A DNA stretch of 64,000 nucleotides from Epiperipatus broadwayi (taxonomy: Eukaryota; Onychophora; Udeonychophora; Euonychophora; Peripatidae), in the NCBI GenBank assembly GCA_028023455.1, contig JAQFVV010012416.1:8437967-8501966 (forward strand), read 5' to 3'. A program made the position numbers and the translations under genes. The first letter of the stretch is position 1; each line of letters begins with the position of its first letter. This document shows positions 56,938 to 64,000 of the stretch, piece by piece. The notes under the pieces were generated by a model, which was not told the origin of the DNA, searched no databases, and saw only the letters and a program-made list of their open reading frames with translations.

Positions 56938-58993
56938 TGTAACGGTATATAAATATGCCGTTACATTAATTTAAAATAAAATCTTAAAAGTTCACAAATA
57001 AAAATGAATGTATTAAAAAAAAAAACTAAATGCTAAAATTAAAATGTTTGTATAACGTATATATTCGCACAGATGCTAAACTTTAAAAATTTTTTTTTTC
57101 ATAAACAAAAAAAAGTATTTGAACGTATTTTTTTTATAAAAAAATATAAGATTTAAATATAAAAATATTTTAATAAAGAAATAACGTAAGTAAAAATAAA
57201 AACAGGTATTAATTAATTCCTGTAATCTGTAAATGGAAATGATTGTTTATTAATTATCCAAAAGCTGTGTAATTAAAAGGTCAGATGAAAAGTTAGATAA
57301 GAGAATAAAGAGAAATTAGCTTGACCAATGGAAGCACCAAGCCTCAGCCCGGACCCAAATGAAAAGGATGGATTAGTGACATTTTATTGGTTGAATCTGT
57401 GTGGATACTATAAAAGGAGAAATACAGTTTTCCTGTCAGTTTTCCGGCTGTTTTTTTGAGGGTCGTGATAGGACGTACATATCACACTCTCTCTCTATTT
57501 AAAAATGAACTGACTGTGATACCAAAATGAACCAGCTAATTCTACCTCCGGAACATCTGACTGGGTTTTCAAATAAAGACTCCATGGAAATTTACATCAA
57601 GAGCAGTGATTCTTCTACTGTAAGCTATTGACATGAACTCTAAAATTTAAAAATAATTAAAAACTTTCGTTCAAGCTTATGAACTTCTATCTGACTTTTA
57701 AGTTTAAAATCAATTGAAAATGTTTAAATTTATATGTTTTGTGTTGATAAACATCATTTCCATTTTATTATTTTTTATTTGTATTAATACTTATCGTATA
57801 AATTATTTAAATGCATGAAATTTAAAGTTGGGTATAGACTTTGCATAGATTCATTAGCAGTTAATTATGTTGCTGTTTCACAGTCAATTGGAATATATAA
57901 GTCATCATGTCACTGTGGCATCTTATGATGAATGCTATTGGATTTTTTTATATTCCCTATGCAATTGACATTATCAATGACTTTGTATTTTGATCGGTTA
58001 TGTTTATTTTGGAATGTTTTTAACCGTGGAATCTGTGCAGCCGATCTATACTCAACATTTTAAAACAAATTTTATAAAATTCATCTGTGCAAACATAATA
58101 AATGTTAAATTTAAGTCGGGCATGAATGGCTGTATAGATTTGTAAAGTTATATATAGTTTAAGGGAGGGTAATCTTAGGTTATTCATTTCGTAGTTGAAT
58201 TAGCTCAATGGATTGGATATATTTGTGTAATTAGTAGATGTAGTATGAGATCTGCTATGGGAAGGATTGCATGTATATGCCACACACCTTCTGTTTGCCT
58301 ATGGATGGGTTTGTAAGTCAGCAAAGGACCGCAGTTCATTCCTATGAAGTTTTTTGTTTATTGTTCTACTCGCAAACAGATGTAGCATTCTTGTTGGTGG
58401 TGAGACAATGTCTTCTCTAACTCTACTTACTGTTCAGATGTACATTCCTGACAGTATAGTATTTTGTGTTGTCATATTTTCATGCTACATTGAATACATA
58501 AATGTATCAGATGGATTGGCACCAGTTTGACTGCGAACTTTTTGGCCTAAGGTGAAATAAGGGATAGAACATTTTTCTTTTCAAATACAATCTATATAGT
58601 CTATTCATACTCGACTCACTAAATAAATATTAAACTCATTATTGCAATCTAGTTAAATGTAAATTTAAAGATTAATATAAAAATCTAAAATGTTAAACTT
58701 ATTCCTCAAATTAGAATGATTTTATATGTGTGTAAATAAATATTTTTATGTGTTAATTTCCGGCAGTGGCTTTTATTTTTTTATATTTAAGATATAAAGT
58801 TATATTTTATAATCTCTGCTGTTCCACTGAGCTAGTGACTTGGGATAATGATCTGAATATTTAAATAAAGTGGAATCTTAACAGCACATATCTGCCTACT
58901 TTATAAATTTTTCTAGGCTCAAATGCCTAGATGGCGCCCATGTAGTGCAGATTGCAGTTAGATTCGATCTCCACTTTCATTTCGATCGTTACA
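56938..58993 (+). mobile_element. Solo LTR S2 of a long-LTR retrotransposon
   Basis: 2056 bp starting TGTAACG and ending CGTTACA, an inverted 7-bp terminal repeat with TG...CA ends, between ATATAT flanks that may be the target duplication. It shares long blocks with S1 (16.56-18.75 kb). No coding interior is attached, so it arose by LTR-LTR recombination. The core promoter lies about 470 bp from the left end, giving plus orientation. No open frame of note. Confidence 0.8.
57409..57440 (+). promoter_or_regulatory. LTR core promoter: TATA box and initiator
   Basis: TATAAAAG (57409-57416) and TCAGT (57436-57440) place a transcription start A at 57438, 29 bp from the start of the TATA box. The TCAGT initiator is common in arthropods and other invertebrates. 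S1 keeps TATAAAAG at 17013-17020 but a poorer initiator. Confidence 0.6.
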
Positions 58994-59704
58994 ATATATA
59001 TATATATATTATTCCTTACTTATATGTATATAAATCTTGTAATATTAAAACTTCAAGAGCTGGTTATATAGCCAATTATGTTATCATTTAATTCACCAAA
59101 TATTAAATATAATAAATTAAAGGTAAGATGATACTGCTTTATTCATGAAGAAAATATTAAAAGAATTAAATAGCTTAATGATTTTTTTAAAAATATAATT
59201 GTTTTTGACGCTCAACATTGAAAAAGACTTAAGGTAATATTTAAAGTTTTCAATATTTTCTCGGTGTTTGAAATATCTTAAATTTATTACACTTAAATAA
59301 CAATTTTCATAGTTTAAATATTAAATATATAATGATTGAATTACTCTTAGAATCATGAAGTTTATTTGTTCTATCATATTTGATAACAGGAGATACAATG
59401 TCCTTAAAAAGTAATGAGTGGCTTTATATGTATTTAAATGCTCTCAAAATCTTATTTTAAAAAACTATAAACAAAATTTGATAGTATAATATTTTTATTA
59501 AGTCAGCATTAAGTCACATGTTATTACCATCCAAGACAAGCTTTCCTGTGATGAAATTATATATAAAGTGTATTAATTGTAAATAAAGTACCCAAACCAC
59601 TTACATAAAATATTAATTTTCTTAAATTCGAATAATTCTTTTTCTGATGCTGCTTTGAAGAAGTACCATGTAACCTAAATTTATTTTCTTGTACATGTTA
59701 ACCA
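58994..59704. other. Unassigned AT-rich DNA with TA run
   Basis: A short TA run at 58994-59010 follows the LTR. No gene was recognised. Confidence 0.35.
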
Positions 59705-59800
59705 TTAGAAACCAGTCAACACTTAGACAATCCCAATATAGATAATAATCAACAATCTCAAACTGTTGTCAAGGCAACCTCCTTTTAACAATAAAGATGG
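59705..59800 (+). mobile_element. M2 MITE fragment (left arm)
   Basis: CCAGTCAACACTTAGACAAT, then AACTGTTGTCAAGGCAACCT matches the left arm of the 63.8-kb copy. The right arm is missing. Confidence 0.7.
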
Positions 59801-60324
59801 AATCCCATTAATATCTGTATATATAATTTTCTACAAATAAACGTTTTAAAAAACATACTAGCATTAATTTATTACACTTTAGTGACAATTATTGTTTAAA
59901 TACATAATATGTAACAATAAACATTTTACTGATCTCAAGAATGGGTAACATTTGAAATGATAAGTGTCTGGGCACTGACTTCACTAATGCAACCCTCCTA
60001 CATAAAAAAAATAAAAAAAATAAATCCATTTTTATTCATAGTCCAAGCTTTTATATGCTGCTATATTGAAATTCTTTAGATTTTTTTCAGTTATCACTAC
60101 TGTATTTAAATTCTACAAACATATTCACATATTTCTTTTCAAATTTAATTATCCTTTTGCTCACTAGATAGAGTATCTGGCATAGTTTTAAAAAGCTGCA
60201 TTTCTGTAGTAGCAATAACTAATATATAAAAAAGTCTTTTTAGAATGGATGGTAGAAATAAATATAAGTTGCAAAATAAAATAAATCCATATTTTTTTAA
60301 TTTAAAATGAAATATTTATTTTAT

Positions 60325-60830
60325 ATAGCACTATGTTTATAAACTGTAATATTAATAATCAGCCATAAAGCTAATGCATGTGCGCTTTGTGAATTTTAAC
60401 TATAAATGAATACTTTCACTTTCAAACACAAGATAGAGTCTTAGTAATAATCAGCCATTAAGCTAATGCACATGCTCTTTGTAAATTTTTAACTATAAAT
60501 GAATACTCTCACTTTCAAACACAAAGTAAAGTTTTTGTGAAAAGATCGAATGAATCCATCTATCTTTTCAACCCAAACATTTACATATGGGCAAATCTTA
60601 AGCATTTGGAAATGAGAGTGTGAAGATGTTAAGCGATCATTTTAAATTACTTTTATTATGCTTGAATAAATGATGCCTGTGAAATTTTCTAGAATTTACG
60701 ATACGTCATTCTTATTTGAAATTAAATATATGTAAATGAAATATTTATTTTATATAGCACTATGTTTATAAGCTGTAATATTAATAATCAGCTATAAAGC
60801 TAATGCACATGCACTTTGTAGATTTTTAAC
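60325..60830 (+). repeat. Short direct repeats, three partial copies
   Basis: Blocks at about 60350-60430, 60447-60525 and 60770-60830 share AATAATCAGCCATAAAGCTAATGC (as AATAATCAGCCAT and AAAGCTAATGC). The first two share AACTATAAATGAATACT and CACTTTCAAACACAA. The first and third are also preceded by TTATATAGCACTATGTTTAT. Non-coding. Confidence 0.7.
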
Positions 60831-61261
60831 TATCATATTTAATAATATGTATTTATATAAAGTTAAAATTAAAACAGTAAATTTTATTTAGATATATTAT
60901 TGTATGGTATAGTTTGTTTGATCAATTGTAAAATAAATAATTATTACTCTATCTGCAAATGTTTAATTAGCTAACTTATAACCAGTTTAAATAATTTCTG
61001 AGCAATTGTAAATTTTACTCTGTTATTTATATAAAATCCTAGATGAAGTAGAAAATGAGTTGACCCAGTATTTAATAATAAACCAAGTACACCAATTTAA
61101 ATCACTATCCAAATTTAAATGAAACCATCACTACCAGTGATGTTCCTGCCAAGGTATTGGTAATGATTTTTTTAATTTAATTTTAGCTAACAATTTAATT
61201 GTAAATTAGAATGCTTAATTTATTATACTGATTAGTTTAATTTTTGGAATTTAATAATTTG

Positions 61262-61857
61262 ATATTTAGTAAGTCAATAAACATCACATGATCACCACTT
61301 CTTATACTTGCTCGTAACTGTTATTAAAACAGGCAAAACTCTCTATACATATTGCCACTCAGTGCAAGCCAGAGTAATCAATTGATTCCAGAAGGCTTGT
61401 GCATAAAATCCCCGTCTAGTGCATACTCATCCAATATCTCCAGACTAAAACCAATCCTGCCTAATAAGATAGTGGTGACTATGGTTATTAAAGAACCAAA
61501 GAGACCAAAATGTAGAGGTACTGTACTGAATTCAGATCTATATGACTATATAAGTTGATGAGCTTTGATTGAAAATATTATGTTTTCAATTTAAGTCTCA
61601 TAGTTTAGTAGTGAAGTAGAGATAAAAGGTGGCTGCTGGAGGGTTGCATTAAATTCTAAGATCTAGGTGCAATGCTCTCAGATTTAAGGCTCCTCACTGA
61701 CAAAGGCTGCAAGCCAGAAATTAGTCTGGGGATATTGGATGAGTAGGCACTAGATGGTGATTTTATGCACAAGCCTTCTGGTATCCATTGATTACTCTGG
61801 CTTGCACTAAGTGGCAATATGTATAGAGAGTTTTGCCTGTTTTAATATTTAGTAAGT
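61262..61857 (-). mobile_element. R-II inverted-repeat retroelement, copy 6 (longest), with 13-bp TSD
   Basis: The insertion (61275-61844, 570 bp) is bounded by exact ATATTTAGTAAGT copies (61262-61274 and 61845-61857). The 3' end (AACATCACATGATCACC) is on the left. The arms CAAAACTCTCTATACATATTG / its complement and CAGAAGGCTTGTGCATAAAA / its complement pair across a single-copy centre. A hammerhead-like core lies at 61691-61732. The plus frame 61352-61558 is within the repeat. Confidence 0.85.
61691..61732 (+). ncRNA. Hammerhead-like core in R-II
   Basis: TCCTCA / CTGACAA / GGCT-GCA-AGCC hairpin / GAAA (61717-61720) / short stem III / C / TGGGGA. Stem I is six pairs with one U-G. G8 is A, as in the PLE-end motifs here, so activity is doubtful. 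It links R-II to the F3 hammerhead (28350-28387), which has the same layout and a similar GTCTGGG 3' strand. Confidence 0.55.
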
Positions 61858-62898
61858 GTATAAAGTTTATATTTTAATGGGTTTTACACATAATTTGAGA
61901 CATTACATAGATATTTATCTACAAATAAGTTATTTATTAAAAAATAATGTAATACAATACCAAATGTGTATATATTACCTTTAATTCTTTCAGTGTCAAC
62001 CTGACCCCCAAATTTTTTGAATAAACACTTGTGATGAAAATGTTTACTATAATGCCATGTTAGATTTTTTGTGTGCAATTAAATCTTTTTTATGTATATT
62101 CAAAAATTTATTTATAGGCTATATTATAAATATTTAAGCCTTCTAATAATTAAAGTTCTAAAATCTGAAAAATTAATATTAAAATTGTGAAAATAAATAT
62201 CTAATTAAAGGTCTTACTGATAACAAAGGCAAACATTGTTATTGGCTTCACAATATCTATTCAAAAAAGTTAAAAGAATGTAAATATTACATATTAGAAT
62301 TTTGTTATTAAAAAATGATATATTTAGAATTAGTTATTATCAAAGAAACAAAAAAAAATTCTAAAAGTTAAAATATTAATTGTTATTAAAATATTTCACT
62401 TACAGTTTTTACAAAAATGATTTTCTTTTTAGCCTCTAATAGCTTTTCTGTGGTAATTTCCAGTTTGTGTAACATAGGTCATATACTTTCTAAGAATGTG
62501 TTTTTAAAAATAAAATGTTTTCAAAGACAAATCCCCCTAGTAACATAGTTTTTAATTTAATAATAAGTTTTTTACAAATATATTGCATTGTAATCATTAA
62601 CAATTACTGAAAATCACATTTTGTATGGCATTTAATCACAGGGGAAATGAATCTAAAGCATCAACCAATCAAAAATTGCCACCTATATATAGATTTTTTA
62701 AAACAATTGAATGTGCTAACAATCACAGACAAAAGGTCCATAAAGGTACAAATACTGCTGGCATCTCTTGAAATTTTTTTCACATTGATACATTAAAAAT
62801 GGAAGTTTCTTAGAAAGAATTGCTGCAGCCTATCACATACTGTAATTTAGCATATACAATGCTTTTGAATAACATATAAAAGTAGTGATCACAGTAAC
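61858..62898. other. Unassigned AT-rich DNA
   Basis: Nothing recognised; the frame 61884-62078 (minus) has no motif. Confidence 0.35.
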
Positions 62899-63365
62899 AC
62901 CATGCTGTCTAAAATGTCAAATATGATAGTGCTATCACAACCTACATTTGTCGAACACTTAATATGTGAATTGCCATAAACTATTTTAAATTTTTTTCAC
63001 AGACACACACAAACAAGTCTTTATATTGAAATGTCATATATTTGTAAAAAGCATATTTTTTGCATTATTTTTTTTTTCAAAATCAAAAATCCACACATAA
63101 ACTGCAAAAAAGTTAACACTTCTATTTTGATGTTTATTAAAATAGAAGTGTTAACTTTTTTGCAGTTTATGTGTGGATTTTTGATTTTGAAAAAAAAATA
63201 ATGCAAAAAATGTTTTTTACAAATATATGACATTTCAATATAAAGACTTGTTTGTGTGTGTCTGTGAAAAAAATTTAAAATAGTTTATGGCAATTCACAT
63301 ATTAACTGTTCCACAAATGTAGGTTGTGATAACACTATCATATTTGACATTTTAGACAGCATGGT
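62899..63365. mobile_element. 467-bp foldback element
   Basis: Two arms of about 230 bp (62899-63128 and 63139-63365) are near-perfect inverted copies with a 10-bp spacer. Outer ends are ACCATGCTGTCTAAAATG and its complement. Small differences include GTCGAACACTT versus the complement of AACTGTTCCAC and the length of an A run. No coding sequence; the frame 63021-63233 is arm sequence read through the centre. I could not identify a target duplication. It is probably a MITE. Confidence 0.8.
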
Positions 63366-63800
63366 AGTTTGTTAACAAAGTTATTAGAGTAATTACAAAT
63401 TAACTTTGCTTTATAAATTTAAATATAAGCCTATTTGTACCATGCTGCAATAATATCTAATTTGATATTCATCTCTATATTATTATTGTTATAATCTATT
63501 ATCCTTATAAGAACTTAAGCCACAAGGAAAATGAATTCATTTCTCATTTGCAACAAAATCGATCTTGATCCTAGGGGGCAGCACATTTGTTCACAGATTT
63601 ATTCTTCCAGAGTTACATATTTGTCAGTGAATATAAAAAAAATCTATTATAATTTTTCTAGAGTGGCATATGCAGTGTTATCTAATTATTCTCATTTTTT
63701 ACTCTTGAATGTTGTCAAATTTTGTAGTTTTTCATTTTACTTAATAAAATTAACACATTTGTATACATATAAGTGTAATAATGCTAAATGAGTTTGTAAG
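63366..63800. other. Unassigned AT-rich DNA
   Basis: The frame 63531-63791 has no motif. Nothing else recognised. Confidence 0.3.
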
Positions 63801-63998
63801 TAATCATTAAAAACTAGTCAATACTTAGACAATCCCAATATCAATAACAATCAACAATTTCCAAACTGTTGTCAAGGCAACCTCCTTATAACAATTCCAC
63901 CATTATTGTTAGAAGGAGATTGCCCTGACAACAGTTTGTAAATTGTTGATTGTTATTGATATTGGGATTGTCTAAGTGTTGACTGGATTTTAATGATT
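63801..63998. mobile_element. M2 palindromic MITE, near-complete
   Basis: The left arm (AATCATTAAAAACTAGTCAA, AGACAATCCCAATAT, AACTGTTGTCAAGGCAAC) is mirrored by the right arm, which ends GACTGGATTTTAATGATT at the window edge. Flanking TA on the left fits a Tc1/mariner-type target, but the right flank is cut off. Confidence 0.75.
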
Positions 63999-64000
63999 TT

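Noticed and set aside
63021-63233. Minus-strand 70-codon frame
   Set aside because: It reads through the centre of the foldback element; its sequence is arm and complement.

Overview
The window comes from a very AT-rich eukaryotic nuclear genome, most likely an invertebrate animal. Signs of this are several lineages of Penelope-like retroelements (PLEs), tRNA-derived SINEs, long-LTR retrotransposons, a LINE remnant, abundant (TA)n and one (TAGA)68 microsatellite, and LTR promoters with a TATA box about 29 bp before a TCAGT initiator. I cannot name the species. I find no convincing host protein-coding gene, rRNA or true tRNA gene. Nearly all recognisable content is mobile DNA in various stages of decay, and most short open frames are chance or repeat-derived.

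Layout. 1-2.9 kb is unassigned AT-rich DNA. 2.9-3.8 kb holds two copies of a short inverted-repeat retroelement (here R-II), one carrying a SINE. 5.4-6.8 kb holds an inverted repeat and the first cluster of a hammerhead-ribozyme repeat (family F2). 7.2-9.05 kb is PLE-1, two 5'-truncated GIY-YIG copies head to head. 9.1-9.7 kb has another F2 copy and R-II. 10.5-11.2 kb is an F1 ribozyme repeat split by an F3 foldback. 12.6-13.06 kb is a 225-bp tandem duplication. 13.4-14.0 kb is an F3 composite. 14.6-16.55 kb is PLE-2 (reverse transcriptase plus GIY-YIG) with an inverted tail. 16.56-18.75 kb is a solo LTR (S1). 18.77-19.05 kb is a PLE-end palindrome. 21.5-22.8 kb is PLE-4. 23.5-24.2 kb is the decayed PLE-3 interrupted by a SINE. 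24.7-25.15 kb is F2 cluster 3. 27.6-29.3 kb is the decayed PLE-5, split by an F3 hammerhead element with a perfect 16-bp target duplication. 30.3-31.4 kb is F2 cluster 4. 33.7-37.7 kb holds R-II, F1 copies and a LINE 3' fragment. 38.16-38.43 kb is (TAGA)68. 43.8-51.9 kb is one complete LTR retrotransposon on the minus strand (2.6-kb LTRs, gag only, 4-bp target duplication). 56.94-58.99 kb is a second solo LTR (S2, same family as S1). 61.3-61.86 kb is the longest R-II copy. 62.9-63.37 kb is a long foldback. Several fragments of a palindromic MITE (M2) lie at 38.4, 52.1, 59.7 and 63.8 kb.

Main result. Several short non-coding repeat families carry type I hammerhead ribozyme (HHR) cores that can be read by eye: CUGANGA, stem II, GAAA, a minimal or palindromic stem III, a UH cleavage dinucleotide, and stem I. 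Stems I and III vary between copies in a compensatory way. The units occur as head-to-tail dimers and head-to-head inverted pairs, often next to (TA)n, and where flanks can be read they have 12-16-bp target duplications. This resembles animal retrozymes thought to be mobilised by PLEs, and PLEs with RT and GIY-YIG domains are present in the same window. The core motifs, TSDs and inverted structures are seen directly; self-cleavage, circular RNA and PLE dependence are inference.
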